Part shown: piece after piece, positions 50,660 through 60,334 of the stretch
How positions within the stretch are numbered: the stretch's first letter is position 1
Layout of the letters: every line of letters starts with the position of its first letter
NCBI GenBank assembly: GCA_022819505.1
Contig: JAJEHD010000018.1
Span: 1-64,000, forward strand
From: Acidimicrobiia bacterium
Lineage (GTDB): Bacteria; Actinomycetota; Acidimicrobiia; Acidimicrobiales; Aldehydirespiratoraceae
Direction: 5' to 3'
Length of the DNA stretch: 64,000 nucleotides
Program-made: the position numbers and the translations under genes
The notes under the pieces: model-generated
What the model saw: the letters and a program-made list of their open reading frames with translations, nothing else
Database searches by the model: none
Told to the model about the DNA's origin: nothing

Positions 50660-50778
50660 GGTCCGTTCGTCCCGGCGACCGCCACCGGCGCTCGCTTGCT
50701 CGCACGGGCTTCGCCCTACTCACTCGCAAGTCGAGCACCGGCGTCCGCCGCCTATCCATGCCGGAGGCGGGCCGGTGA
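50653..50778. repeat. Hairpin insert, copy D, between nuoD and nuoE
   Basis: CCGGTGA at 50653-50659 (nuoD stop) and 50772-50778 (nuoE GTG start). Between them 112 bases contain a hairpin with arms CTCGCTTGC and GCAAGTCGAG around ACGGGCTTCGCCCTA. This central motif is shared with copy B and, with one more base pair, copies A and C. Confidence 0.7.
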
Positions 50779-51383
50779 CGCTCAGTCCTGCCAACGAGGC
50801 GCTGGCTGCTGAGATCATCGGCTGGTTCCCCCGGCCCCGATCGGCTCTCATCCCGCTCCTGCACCTCGCCCAGGCTCAGGACGGTTACCTCACCGACGAG
50901 GCCATGCGCCGTGTCGGAGAGCTGGTGGGGGCCACCCCGGCCGAGGTGAAGGGAACAGCTGGCTTCTACGAGATGTTCCGCTTCGAGCCGGTAGGCACCT
51001 ACCTTGTGAACGTCTGCACCAACATCTCGTGCCTGCTGTGGGGCGGCGAGGAGCTGCTGGAGCACGCCTGCGAGTCGCTGGACGTGGAGGTGGGCGGCAC
51101 CACCGACGACGGCATGTTCACCGTCGAGGAGGCGGAGTGCATCGCAGCCTGCACCGAGGCCCCGTGCCTGCAGGTGAACTACCGCTATCGCGGCCGGGTG
51201 ACCCCAGCCGACTTCGACCAGCTGATCGAGGACCTGCGGGCCGGCCGGACCGGCATCGCCGGCCACGGTGTTCTGGCCCAGGTGCGGCAGTCGATACCGG
51301 CCGAGCGCCTGGCCGGGGTGTTCCCGCCCGAGCAGGCCCGCGAGGCCCCGGTCTGGCTAGCCCGCAACGGAGCAGACGGCTGA
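50775..51383 (+). CDS. nuoE: NADH dehydrogenase I subunit E
   Basis: 202-residue thioredoxin-like subunit with a 2Fe-2S cluster (N1a): CTNISC in the first loop and CIAACTEAPC in the second give the four ligands. It sits with NuoF at the NADH end. A longer, Ala-rich C-terminus follows. GTG start at 50775 in the right copy of the CCGGTGA repeat. The stop overlaps nuoF (TGATG). Confidence 0.94.
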   Translation: MTLSPANEALAAEIIGWFPRPRSALIPLLHLAQAQDGYLTDEAMRRVGELVGATPAEVKGTAGFYEMFRFEPVGTYLVNVCTNISCLLWGGEELLEHACESLDVEVGGTTDDGMFTVEEAECIAACTEAPCLQVNYRYRGRVTPADFDQLIEDLRAGRTGIAGHGVLAQVRQSIPAERLAGVFPPEQAREAPVWLARNGADG

Positions 51384-52840
51384 TGGGCACGCCATCAGCG
51401 ACCGGCGGCTATCCCGCGCCCCTGCCGGACCGGTCCGCCGGTGCCGGCTACCTCCAGCACGCGCCGGGCTACGTGCTCAACGACGGACCGAAGCTCGTCA
51501 CGGGCCGGTTCGTCCACGAGGACTCCTTCACCCTGGAGCGCTCGGTTGCCACCGGCGGCTACGAGGGGCTGAGGGCCGCGCTGGAGATGACACCGGCCGC
51601 GGTGCACGACGAGGTGCGGGCCGCGACCCTGCTGGGCAGGGGAGGCGCCGGGTTCCCGGCCGGTGTCAAGTGGGGCTTCCTGCCCCCGGGCAAGCGCCCG
51701 TACTACCTGGTGGTCAACGGCGACGAGAGCGAGCCGGGCACCTACAAGGACCGCCTGCTCATGGAGCGCGACCCCCACCAGCTCATCGAGGGGTGCCTCA
51801 TCGCCTGCTACGCGCTGGGGCTGCAGCAGTGCTTCCTCTACGTGAGGGGCGAGATGGCCCTGGCCCAGGAGCGCATAGCGGCCGCTCTCAACGACGCCTA
51901 CGCGGCTGGTTACGTGGGACGCGGGATCTGCGGCAGCGACTTCTCGGTGGACATAGTGATGGCGTGGGGCGCGGGCGCCTACATCGTGGGCGAGGAGACC
52001 GCGCTGATCGAGAGCCTCGAGGGCCGCAGGGGCATGCCCCGCCTCAAGCCGCCCTACTTTCCGGCCGCAGTGGGCCTGTACGGGCAGCCGACCATCGTCA
52101 ACAACGTCGAGACGCTCTCCAACCTGCCGTGGCTCATGGTCAACGGCTCCGATGCCTACAAGGGACACGGCTCGGAGTCGTCGCCGGGGACGCGGATGTT
52201 CGCGGTGTCGGGCCATCTCCGCCGCCCCGGGGTGTACGAGGTCGAGCACGGGGTGACCACCTTCCGGGAGCTGATCTACGGCGACAACTTCTGCCGCGGC
52301 ATCCGCGAGGGCCACGAACTGAAGATGTTCATTCCCGGCGGTGGCTCGGCTCCCTGGTTCTTCGAGGACCACCTGGACCTGCCGCTGGAGGCTCGCCCGG
52401 TCGGTGCGGCCGGATCGATGCTGGGATCGGGCGCCATCGTGATCATGGACGACACCACCGATGCGGTGAGGGCGGCCTGGAGGGTCGTGAAGTTCTTTGC
52501 CCGCGAGTCGTGCGGCAAGTGCACCCCGTGCCGGGAGGGAACGACTTGGCTGGAGCAGATCCTGCGGCGCATCCTCGACGGGGAGGGGCGCCCGTCCGAC
52601 ATCGACCTGCTGCTCGACATCGGCGACAACATCAGCCCCGGCCCGTATCCGGTCGCCGCCCACGACGGTTCGGAGGCCGTGCCGTTCCCGCCCCGCCAGA
52701 CCACGATCTGCCCGCTCGGGCCGTCGGCAGTGGCGCCCGTGGTGTCGACCATCCGCCGCTTCCGCCACGAGTACGAGGCCAAGATCACCCGCCGCGACCC
52801 GATCCCGATCGAGGTAGTGCCCGTGGGAGCCTCGCAGTGA
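51383..52840 (+). CDS. nuoF: NADH dehydrogenase I subunit F
   Basis: 485-residue subunit that binds NADH and FMN and cluster N3. GRGGAGFPAGVKWGF, NGDESEPGTYKDR, GAGAYIVGEETALIESLEG and the C-terminal SCGKCTPCREGT with the fourth ligand in TTICPLG are complete. N-terminal about 60 residues are variable. Its end, GTGACCG, is repeated at the nuoG start. Confidence 0.96.
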   Translation: MGTPSATGGYPAPLPDRSAGAGYLQHAPGYVLNDGPKLVTGRFVHEDSFTLERSVATGGYEGLRAALEMTPAAVHDEVRAATLLGRGGAGFPAGVKWGFLPPGKRPYYLVVNGDESEPGTYKDRLLMERDPHQLIEGCLIACYALGLQQCFLYVRGEMALAQERIAAALNDAYAAGYVGRGICGSDFSVDIVMAWGAGAYIVGEETALIESLEGRRGMPRLKPPYFPAAVGLYGQPTIVNNVETLSNLPWLMVNGSDAYKGHGSESSPGTRMFAVSGHLRRPGVYEVEHGVTTFRELIYGDNFCRGIREGHELKMFIPGGGSAPWFFEDHLDLPLEARPVGAAGSMLGSGAIVIMDDTTDAVRAAWRVVKFFARESCGKCTPCREGTTWLEQILRRILDGEGRPSDIDLLLDIGDNISPGPYPVAAHDGSEAVPFPPRQTTICPLGPSAVAPVVSTIRRFRHEYEAKITRRDPIPIEVVPVGASQ

Positions 52841-53016
52841 CCGGCGCGCGCCCACCGGTCGGGGGGTCCTGTCGTCGAGCTCGGGCCGACCGACACGGGC
52901 TTCGCCCTATTCGTCGGTCGTCCCGACTCGCCGCCACCCCCCGACCTCACCGGTCGCACAGGATCGGCGCGCGCTCGCCGGGACCGCGCAGGAATTCGGG
53001 GGCTGTGTCGTGACCG
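52837..53016. repeat. Hairpin insert, copy B, between nuoF and nuoG
   Basis: GTGACCG at 52837-52843 (nuoF stop) and 53010-53016 (nuoG GTG start). The 166 bases between contain a hairpin with GACCGAC/GTCGGTC arms and the GGGC-TTC-GCCC tip. Compared with copy A, GGCCGAC/GTCGGCC has changed on both strands, so pairing is kept. The tail CACCCCCCGACCT parallels CACCCCCCGGCCT of copy A. Confidence 0.7.
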
Positions 53017-55589
53017 CGGTGGAGCCCCGGGCGACCGTGGAGATCACCGTCGACGGCGTTGCAGTGGAGGCCCGTCCGGGGGAGATGCTGATCGCGGCCT
53101 GCGAGCGCAGCGGCACCTACATACCGAGGTTCTGCTACCACCCCCGCATGAGCCCGGTGGGCATGTGCCGTATGTGCCTGGTGGAGGTGGACACCGGGCG
53201 CGGCTTCGGGCTGCAGCCCTCGTGCATGGTGCCGGTAAGCGAGGGCATGAAGGTGTCCACCGACTCCGATGCGGCCAAGAAGGCCCAGGACGGCGTGCTG
53301 GAGTTCCTGCTCATCAACCACCCGCTCGACTGCCCCGTCTGCGACAAGGGCGGCGAGTGCCCGCTGCAGGACCAGACCATGGCCTACGGCCCGGGCGAGA
53401 CCCGCTTCGTGGAGGAGAAGCGCCACTTCCCGAAGCCCATCGCCATCAGCGAGACCGTCTTCCTCGACCGGGAGCGCTGCATCCTGTGCGACCGCTGCAC
53501 CCGGTTCGCCGACGAGGTGGCCGGTGATGCCCTGATCCACTTCATGGGCCGCGGCAACCACACGGAGGTCAACACATTCACCGACGAGCCCTTCGCGTCA
53601 TACTTCTCGGGCAACACTGTGCAGATATGCCCGGTCGGCGCGCTCACCGCGGCGCCCTACCGCTTCAAGGCCCGTCCCTGGGACCTGACCGAGACGCTGT
53701 CCACCGCCTGGGTGGACAGCTTGGGGTCGCGGGTGGCGGTTCAGGCGTCCCGCAACCGGGTTCTGCGGGTGCTGGGAGCCGACGCCGATGCCGTCAACTG
53801 GGGCTGGCTGTCGGACAAGGAGCGATTCGGCTTCGAGGCCCTCAACAGCGCCGAGCGGCTGTCCGCCCCGATGATCAGGGACGCGGTGGACGGCGACAGC
53901 CGCGAGTTCCGCCAGGCCGGATGGGGCGAGGCCCTTGAGGCGGTGGCCGACGCTCTGAGGGCCACCTCGCCCGAGCGCGTCGCAGTACTGGGCGGGGCCA
54001 GGCTGGCCAACGAGGCGCAGTACATGTGGGCCAAGCTCGCCAAGGGCGTGGTCGGCACCGACAACGTCGACGCCCAACTCGGCGACGGTCTGGACCCTCA
54101 CCTGGTTCTCGGCCTGCCGCGGGCCACGATCGATGATGCCTGCCGTCCCGGGGCCACGGTTCTGCTGGTCGGCCCCGATCCGAAGGAGGAGCTGCCGACG
54201 CTGTACCTGCGGCTGCGCCACGCCATCGTCAACGACGGCGTGAAGCTGGTCGAGGTCACTCCGCACGCCACCGGCCTGTCGCATCTGGCCGCGCACTCCC
54301 TGCGTCCCAGCCCCGGTACGACCGCCCGGCTGGTGGCCGAACTGGTGGATGCGGCCACCGGACCCGTTCCGCCCGGGGGCCCCTCGGAGATCGAAGCGGC
54401 GGCCCGGAGCCTGCGGGAGGCCGGCGACGGGGTGGTCGTGGTGCTGGGCCGCATGTCGCTGGCCGAGCCGGCCGACATCGCTGACGCCGCGGCCCGGGAG
54501 CTGTCGAGGCTCCCGTCGGCCCGCTTCCTGCCCGCACTGCGCAGAGGCAACCTGATGGGAGCGCTCGAAGCCGGGCTGGCTCCGGGACTGGTTCCGGGCC
54601 GGACGCAGCTTGAAGATGCCGGCGAAGGCGCGCCGCTGGTCGAGTCCTGGCCCCGGCTACCTGACTCGTTGGGACTGGACGCGACCAGCGTCCTCAGGGC
54701 AGCCGCCCGCGGGGACATCGACGTGCTCGTGCTGCTGGGCGCGGATCCGCTCAACGACTTCGTCGACCGCGACCTGGCCTACCGGGGCCTTCGAGGTGCC
54801 GCTTGCGTCGTGGCCGTCGATCTGTTCGTCAACGATTCGGCTTCGCTCGCGGCCCGTGCCGTTCTGGCCGCCGCGGGCCCCACCGAGTGCGACGGCACGT
54901 TCACCAACGTCGAGGGCCGGGTCAGCATCATGAGCCGCAAGGTGACGCCGCCGGGAACGGCGCGCGCCGACTGGATGATCGCGGCGGACCTGTGCGAGCG
55001 GCTGGAGCCGGGCTCGACCCGCGGCCTCGACTCCCCCCAAGCCATCAGAGCCGAACTAGCCCAGATATCCCGAGCACATGCCCCGATCACAGAGGATGCC
55101 CTGACCCAGAACCCAATGGAGGGCGTGCTGCTGGCATCGCCCTCCGGCGCGACCGGCGAGGCCGGGGGGTGGCGCAGGTCCGGGCGGCCGACAATGGGGC
55201 GAAGCCCCGTTGACCGGACGGAGCCTGCGACAGGACCCGCCGGCCGGGAGGACCCACTTGAGGAGCTACCCGAAGACGGCTTCCTGCTGGTCGCGACCCG
55301 CACCATGTACGACGACGGCGTGATGCTGCGCCATTGCGGATCGAGCCGGGGCCTCGCGCCGGCCGCCACCGCCCGCATCAACCCGGCGGACACAGACCGC
55401 ATCGACATCGACGTAGGCACGGCCGTGCGGGTCGTCTCGGACTTCGGCCATATCGAGGCGACCCTGGCCACCGATGCCGGCGTACCGGCCGGCTCGCTGA
55501 GGGTGGACTGGCTGGCACCGGGCGCGCCCGCCAACGCGCTGATCGCCGCGGCCACCGACGTCACCGTGGTCAGCGTGGAGGCCCGATGA
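53010..55589 (+). CDS. nuoG: NADH dehydrogenase I subunit G
   Basis: 859-residue subunit with N-terminal clusters: 2Fe-2S (RFCYHPRMSPVGMCRMCLVEV), the GDCPVCDKG-type motif here CPVCDKGGECPLQDQ, and CILCDRCTRFADE/VQICPVGAL for 4Fe-4S clusters, then a molybdopterin-oxidoreductase-like domain. Residues about 717-746 (range of bases 55159-55247) are a stretch rich in Arg/Gly/Pro coded by the hairpin repeat copy C; it lies near the C-terminal domain, in a poorly conserved part. The frame continues through it. The stop TGA overlaps with a repeated CCGATGA. Confidence 0.93.
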   Translation: MTAVEPRATVEITVDGVAVEARPGEMLIAACERSGTYIPRFCYHPRMSPVGMCRMCLVEVDTGRGFGLQPSCMVPVSEGMKVSTDSDAAKKAQDGVLEFLLINHPLDCPVCDKGGECPLQDQTMAYGPGETRFVEEKRHFPKPIAISETVFLDRERCILCDRCTRFADEVAGDALIHFMGRGNHTEVNTFTDEPFASYFSGNTVQICPVGALTAAPYRFKARPWDLTETLSTAWVDSLGSRVAVQASRNRVLRVLGADADAVNWGWLSDKERFGFEALNSAERLSAPMIRDAVDGDSREFRQAGWGEALEAVADALRATSPERVAVLGGARLANEAQYMWAKLAKGVVGTDNVDAQLGDGLDPHLVLGLPRATIDDACRPGATVLLVGPDPKEELPTLYLRLRHAIVNDGVKLVEVTPHATGLSHLAAHSLRPSPGTTARLVAELVDAATGPVPPGGPSEIEAAARSLREAGDGVVVVLGRMSLAEPADIADAAARELSRLPSARFLPALRRGNLMGALEAGLAPGLVPGRTQLEDAGEGAPLVESWPRLPDSLGLDATSVLRAAARGDIDVLVLLGADPLNDFVDRDLAYRGLRGAACVVAVDLFVNDSASLAARAVLAAAGPTECDGTFTNVEGRVSIMSRKVTPPGTARADWMIAADLCERLEPGSTRGLDSPQAIRAELAQISRAHAPITEDALTQNPMEGVLLASPSGATGEAGGWRRSGRPTMGRSPVDRTEPATGPAGREDPLEELPEDGFLLVATRTMYDDGVMLRHCGSSRGLAPAATARINPADTDRIDIDVGTAVRVVSDFGHIEATLATDAGVPAGSLRVDWLAPGAPANALIAAATDVTVVSVEAR
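55159..55247 (-). repeat. Hairpin repeat copy C inside nuoG, inverted
   Basis: The reverse complement matches copy A (20747-20837) at roughly nine of ten positions, including the tip GGGGCTTCGCCCC and the CACCCCCCGGCCT tail. It lies in frame within nuoG and adds about 30 residues. It has no clear direct flanking repeat. Confidence 0.8.
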
Positions 55590-55621
55590 TGCGCTCGTGG
55601 CGGGCGGGTGGCGTCCGATGA
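55583..55621. repeat. CCGATGA direct repeat at the nuoG/nuoH junction
   Basis: CCGATGA at 55583-55589 holds the nuoG stop (TGA). CCGATGA at 55615-55621 holds the nuoH start (ATG). The 25-base gap between is GC-rich. Same pattern as at nuoA, nuoE and nuoG, with a shorter insert. Confidence 0.6.
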
Positions 55622-56904
55622 CCGGCCAGTTAGTGCTGGCTGCCGATCCCATGCTGGCCGGCGACATCGGGCAGGTGGAGGTCCTGCTGACCCTGGCCAA
55701 GGTGGTGGTCGCCTTCGCCTTCCTGCTGGTGGCTGTGATGCTGATGATCTGGTTCGAGCGCAAGCTCCTGGGAGGGATGCACCAGCGCTTCGGACCCACC
55801 ATCGCCGGCCCCTTCGGCGTTCTCCAGACAATGGCCGACGGCATCAAGCTCTTCTTCAAGGAGGACCTGGTTCCGGACCGCTCCGACCGGTTCGTGTTCA
55901 AGCTGGCGCCCTACCTGTCACTCATACCCGCGTTCCTGGCCTTCGCCATCGTCCCGCTCGGCGGTGACTTCAACAGCCGCGCCGGCGAGGTCGAGTGGTG
56001 GGGTCGCATCACCTACCTCCAGGTGGCCGACCCGCCGGTGGGCATCCTGCTGTTCCTGGCCATGAGCTCGGTGGCCGTCTACGGGGTGATGCTGGCCGGC
56101 TGGGCGTCGGGATCGAAGTATCCGCTGCTGGGGTCGGTGCGGGCCTCGGCGCAGATGGTGAGTTACGAGGCTGCCCTGGGCCTGGCCGTGGCGTCCATCG
56201 TGCTGGTCACCGGAGGCCTGTCCACCCACGACATGGTGGTGGCGCAAGCAGCCGAGGGCTACTTCGGCATAATCCCGCGCTGGAACATCATCGTCACCGG
56301 CCTGGTGCCGTTCATAGTGTTCGCCATCGCGGGGACCGCGGAGCTCAACCGCCCGCCCTTCGACCTGGTCGAGGCCGAGCAGGAGCTCGTGGGCGGCTTC
56401 CACACCGAGTACTCGTCGATCCGCTTCGCGCTGTTCTTCCTGGCCGAGTTCATGAATACGATCACGATGTCGGCCGTCATCGTCACGTTGTTCCTGGGCG
56501 GTCCCTCCGGCCCCGCCCTGGTCAGCGAGATCGGGGGCTTCGGCATTGCCTGGGCCTGGGGCGTGGTGTGGTTCTTCATCAAGCTGTTCGTGCTGCTGTT
56601 CTGCTTCGTGTGGATGCGGGCCACGCTGCCCCGGTTCCGCTACGACCAGCTGATGAACCTCGGCTGGAAGCTGCTCATCCCGGTGGCTCTGGGCTGGTTC
56701 CTGTTCCTCGTAGCCCTTGAAGTGGGCCGCGACCGCGGCTGGAACACGATGGCGGTGACCCTGGTGACTCTGGTGACGTTCGGGCTGGCCGGCTTGCTGC
56801 TGGCCCAGGCGGTGCGACGGGGGCGACGCAGCGGGGACCATTCCGGCGGGGGCAGTGGCGAGACCGCCGCCCGAGCGGACGAGCCGGTAGGGAAGGAGGC
56901 CTGA
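55618..56904 (+). CDS. nuoH: NADH dehydrogenase I subunit H
   Basis: 428-residue membrane subunit joining the arms at the quinone site. Eight hydrophobic helices; signatures [37 protein letters not shown] [18 protein letters not shown] and the E-rich loop [26 protein letters not shown]. The start ATG 55618 (MTGQLV) is chosen; an earlier start at 55597 is possible. An Arg/Gly-rich C-terminus follows. Confidence 0.95.
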   Translation: MTGQLVLAADPMLAGDIGQVEVLLTLAKVVVAFAFLLVAVMLMIWFERKLLGGMHQRFGPTIAGPFGVLQTMADGIKLFFKEDLVPDRSDRFVFKLAPYLSLIPAFLAFAIVPLGGDFNSRAGEVEWWGRITYLQVADPPVGILLFLAMSSVAVYGVMLAGWASGSKYPLLGSVRASAQMVSYEAALGLAVASIVLVTGGLSTHDMVVAQAAEGYFGIIPRWNIIVTGLVPFIVFAIAGTAELNRPPFDLVEAEQELVGGFHTEYSSIRFALFFLAEFMNTITMSAVIVTLFLGGPSGPALVSEIGGFGIAWAWGVVWFFIKLFVLLFCFVWMRATLPRFRYDQLMNLGWKLLIPVALGWFLFLVALEVGRDRGWNTMAVTLVTLVTFGLAGLLLAQAVRRGRRSGDHSGGGSGETAARADEPVGKEA

Positions 56905-56905
56905 C

Positions 56906-57571
56906 ATGGGATACCTGCACGGCTTCGCGGTGACGCTCCGCCAGCTCTTCCTGCCCCGGGTCACCACCGACTACCGGGGCGGCTTCGACGACTCGCCGAA
57001 GGACGTCAAGCGGGACAAGCCCGAGCGCCTGCACGGGCGCCATGTGCTCAACCGTTACGCCGACGGCATGGAGAAGTGCATCGGCTGCGAACTGTGCGCC
57101 GGGGTCTGCCCGGCCAAGTGCATCTACGTCCGCGGTGCCGACAACGATCCCGACGACCCGGTCGCGCCGGGCGAGCGTTACGGGTACGTGTACGAGATCA
57201 ACTACCTGCGGTGCATCCACTGCGACCTGTGCGTGGAGGCGTGCCCCACCCAGGCCATCACCGAGTCGAAGCTGTTCGAGTTCTCGTTCACCAGCCGCGA
57301 CGACGCCGTCTACACCAAGGACGAGCTGCTGGTGGACGACGACGGCCGCCCCCGGCAGATGCCGTGGGAGGACTGGAGGGACGGTGACGACGCCCTCACC
57401 TCGGGATGGATGCGGGCAACATCGCCTTCGGGCGACAGCCGGTACGTCGGGGAGGTGGCCTGGTCTGGCGAGCTCGGCTACGGCGTGCGATCACCGGAGC
57501 CGGCCGACACCGAGGGCGTGTCCCCGGCCGGCGGGGACGTCCCAGCAGAAGGTGAGCCGGCTGATGGCTGA
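56906..57571 (+). CDS. nuoI: NADH dehydrogenase I subunit I
   Basis: 221-residue ferredoxin-like subunit with two 4Fe-4S motifs, [15 protein letters not shown] and [15 protein letters not shown] (clusters N6a, N6b), and the KRFRP-like basic start. The last 80 residues, Asp/Gly-rich, are longer than usual. ATG 56906 follows nuoH after one base. nuoJ starts inside its end. Confidence 0.95.
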   Translation: MGYLHGFAVTLRQLFLPRVTTDYRGGFDDSPKDVKRDKPERLHGRHVLNRYADGMEKCIGCELCAGVCPAKCIYVRGADNDPDDPVAPGERYGYVYEINYLRCIHCDLCVEACPTQAITESKLFEFSFTSRDDAVYTKDELLVDDDGRPRQMPWEDWRDGDDALTSGWMRATSPSGDSRYVGEVAWSGELGYGVRSPEPADTEGVSPAGGDVPAEGEPADG

Positions 57572-58124
57572 GGCGGTGTTCGCGGTCGCCGCGGTCCTGA
57601 TGCTCGCGGGCGCCATCGGGGTGGTGGCCAGCCGCAACCCGGTCCATGCCGCGCTGTTCCTCGTCCAGACCCTGGTCGGTGTGGCCCTCCTGTTCATTCT
57701 CAACGACGCCCACTTCCTCGCCGCGGTGCAGGTGGTGGTCTACGCCGGGGCCATCGTGATCCTGTTCCTGTTCGTGATCATGCTGCTGGGCGTCGACAAG
57801 GCCGAGGAGCTGCGGGTCGAGCCGATCTTCGGGCAGCGACCGCTGGCGGCTGTCATCGGCGCGGCCCTGGCTGCGGTGCTGGGCACGGTGATCCTCACCA
57901 CCGCCGACGTGCTCAGCGGGATCCGGCAGAGCGGCGGCGAGCGGGCCCTCGACGGCGAGGCCACCGACATCGAGCGGATGGGCCGGGTGCTGTTCGGCGA
58001 GTTCGCCTTCGCGGTGGAGATCACCGCGGCCCTCCTGACCATCGCGGTGGTCGGCGCGGTGGTGCTGACCCGCCGGGCCGCCCGGTCCGACGGCGCCGCA
58101 CCGGCCGGGTCCGGTGGCGGGTGA
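57564..58124 (+). CDS. nuoJ: NADH dehydrogenase I subunit J
   Basis: 186-residue membrane subunit with five helices: [42 protein letters not shown] and a Glu-containing loop. It is part of the quinone-to-proton-channel link. The polar loop between helices four and five ([18 protein letters not shown]) is typical. Start ATG 57564 overlaps the nuoI end. nuoK follows after 16 bases. Confidence 0.94.
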   Translation: MAEAVFAVAAVLMLAGAIGVVASRNPVHAALFLVQTLVGVALLFILNDAHFLAAVQVVVYAGAIVILFLFVIMLLGVDKAEELRVEPIFGQRPLAAVIGAALAAVLGTVILTTADVLSGIRQSGGERALDGEATDIERMGRVLFGEFAFAVEITAALLTIAVVGAVVLTRRAARSDGAAPAGSGGG

Positions 58125-58140
58125 CGGGGTCGAGCCAGTG

Positions 58141-58455
58141 ATGGACCTGAGCGGACTGACCACCGGCTGGTACCTGGCCCTGGCGGCCGCGCTGTTCATC
58201 ATCGGGGCCGTCGGCCTGCTGGTGCGCCGCAACCCGCTGGTGATGTTCATGTGCGTCGAGTTGATGCTCAACGCGGTCAACGTGACCTTCGTGGCCCTGG
58301 GAGCGGGCCTCAACGACGTGGGCGGCCAGGTCGCGGTGTTCTTCGTGCTGGTGGTGGCGGCCACCGAAGTGGTAATCGGTCTCGCCCTGGTGGTGGCCAT
58401 CAACCGGCGGCGCTCAGGCGCGACCGCCGACGACGTGTCGATGCTGAAGGGCTGA
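58141..58455 (+). CDS. nuoK: NADH dehydrogenase I subunit K
   Basis: 104-residue three-helix subunit. Key Glu residues in helices two and three are present: FMCVELMLNAVNV and FVLVVAATEVVIGLALVVAI. The ATG 58141 gives the normal length; GTG 58114 would add nine residues. Its stop is one base before nuoL. Confidence 0.94.
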   Translation: MDLSGLTTGWYLALAAALFIIGAVGLLVRRNPLVMFMCVELMLNAVNVTFVALGAGLNDVGGQVAVFFVLVVAATEVVIGLALVVAINRRRSGATADDVSMLKG

Positions 58456-58456
58456 G

Positions 58457-60334
58457 ATGGGCGCCGCGGCTTGGCTTATCTGCGCGTTCCCGCTGGCCGG
58501 TTTCGTAGTCCTGCTCGTCGCGGGACGCCGCCTGGGCGAGCCCCGCGCCGGCTGGCTGGCCACCGCGGCCATGGCCGGCTCGTTCGTGTCGTCGGTGGCG
58601 GTGTTCGCCGGCCTCATGTCCCGGGACCCGGCCGATCGCCGCCTCGTGTACACGCTCTTCGAGTGGGTCCCGGCCGGCGACTTTTCCGTGGACGCGGGCC
58701 TCCTCGTCGACCCGCTGTCGGTGACCATGGCCCTGTTCGTCACCGGCGTGGGAGCGCTCATCCACCTCTACGCCATCGGCTATATGCACGGCGACCGCGA
58801 CTTCTCGAAGTTCTTCATCTATCTCAACCTGTTCGCCTTCTCGATGCTGGTGCTGGTGCTGGGCGACAACCTGGCCCTCACGTTCCTGGGCTGGGAGGGG
58901 GTGGGCGTCTGCTCCTACCTGCTCATCTCGTTCTGGTTCACCGAGGAGGCCAACGCGGCAGCCGGCAAGAAGGCGTTCATCACCAACCGGGTCGGCGACT
59001 GGGGCTTCATGCTGGCCATGTTCTGGGCCTTCGGCGCGCTGGGCTCGGTGCGGTACCTGGACCTGTTCGGCCATGCCGGGTCGCTGCCGTCGAGCACGGC
59101 CACGGCCATCGTGTTCCTGATGTTCGTGGGCGCGGCCGGCAAGTCGGCGCAGCTGCCCCTGTACATCTGGCTGCCCGACGCCATGGCCGGCCCCACCCCG
59201 GTCTCTGCGCTGATCCACGCGGCCACCATGGTCACTGCGGGCGTCTACCTGATGGTCCGGGTCAACCCGCTGATCGCCGCGGCCGACTCCTGGGCTCCCG
59301 ACATGATCGCCTGGGTCGGCGTGGCCACCGCCCTGTTCGCGGCGGGTGCCGCCATGGCCCAGAACGACATCAAGAAGGTGCTGGCCTACTCCACCATCAG
59401 CCAGCTCGGCTACATGATGCTGGCCGTTGGGACGGGCGCGTATGTGGCTGCCATCTTCCACATGGTCACCCACGCCTTCTTCAAGGCGCTGCTGTTCCTG
59501 GGCTCGGGATCGGTGATCCACGCTCTCGACGGTGACCAGGACATGCGCCGCTACGGCGCGCTGCGGGCCGCCATGCCGATCACCTCGATCACGTTCATCG
59601 TCGGATGGCTGGCTATCGCCGGGGTTCCGCCCTTCGCGGGCTTCTGGTCCAAGGACGAGATCCTCGCCTACGCCTTCGACGCCAACCCGGCGCTGTGGCT
59701 GGTCGGCCTGGTCACTGCGGTGCTGACCGCCTTCTACATGAGCCGCCTGGTGTTCATGACGTTCTACGGAGAGGCCCGCTTCGGCGACGAGCGGCATCCC
59801 CACGAGCCCTCGTCGCTCATGATCGCACCGCTGGTGGCTCTGGCGGGGGCGGCAGTGGTGGCCGGAGCGATGAACCTCCCCTTCACCAAGGACCTTCACT
59901 TCCTGGGCACATGGCTGAAGCCGTCGCTGTTCGGCAACGAGGCCCACCTCGAGATCGGCGGCGGGGTGCTGTGGCTGCTGGCGCTGGTCGCGGTGGTTGG
60001 GGCCGCGGCCGGGATCGCCGGAGCGGTGGCGGTGTACCTGCGCGGCCGGCTGCCGGCCAGCATGGTGGAGCGGCCGGCTGCTGCTCGGGCGTTCTATGTG
60101 GACGAAGCGGTCACCCGCTTCGTGGGAGGACCCGGCCGGCGGGCCTTCGACCTGGTGGCCGCCTTCGACTCGAAGGTCGTCGACGGCGCCGTCGACGGTG
60201 TCGGCCGCTCGGTGCGGGCCGGTGGCACCGCGCTGCGGCGGGTGCAGTCGGGCTTCGTGCGCTTCTACGCGCTGCTCACCGCGGTCGGGGCGGTGGCGCT
60301 GCTGGTGTGGTTCCTGTCGCGGGCGAGCCTGTAG
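58457..60334 (+). CDS. nuoL: NADH dehydrogenase I subunit L
   Basis: 625-residue antiporter-like subunit, proton channel furthest from the NADH end. Signatures GVGVCSYLLISFWF, DAMAGPTPVSALIHAATMVTAGVYLMVR and the discontinuous helix with Lys in NDIKKVLAYSTISQLGYM are intact. The C-terminal long helix HL is present (about 500-600). ATG 58457. nuoM starts directly after its stop. Confidence 0.96.
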   Translation: MGAAAWLICAFPLAGFVVLLVAGRRLGEPRAGWLATAAMAGSFVSSVAVFAGLMSRDPADRRLVYTLFEWVPAGDFSVDAGLLVDPLSVTMALFVTGVGALIHLYAIGYMHGDRDFSKFFIYLNLFAFSMLVLVLGDNLALTFLGWEGVGVCSYLLISFWFTEEANAAAGKKAFITNRVGDWGFMLAMFWAFGALGSVRYLDLFGHAGSLPSSTATAIVFLMFVGAAGKSAQLPLYIWLPDAMAGPTPVSALIHAATMVTAGVYLMVRVNPLIAAADSWAPDMIAWVGVATALFAAGAAMAQNDIKKVLAYSTISQLGYMMLAVGTGAYVAAIFHMVTHAFFKALLFLGSGSVIHALDGDQDMRRYGALRAAMPITSITFIVGWLAIAGVPPFAGFWSKDEILAYAFDANPALWLVGLVTAVLTAFYMSRLVFMTFYGEARFGDERHPHEPSSLMIAPLVALAGAAVVAGAMNLPFTKDLHFLGTWLKPSLFGNEAHLEIGGGVLWLLALVAVVGAAAGIAGAVAVYLRGRLPASMVERPAAARAFYVDEAVTRFVGGPGRRAFDLVAAFDSKVVDGAVDGVGRSVRAGGTALRRVQSGFVRFYALLTAVGAVALLVWFLSRASL

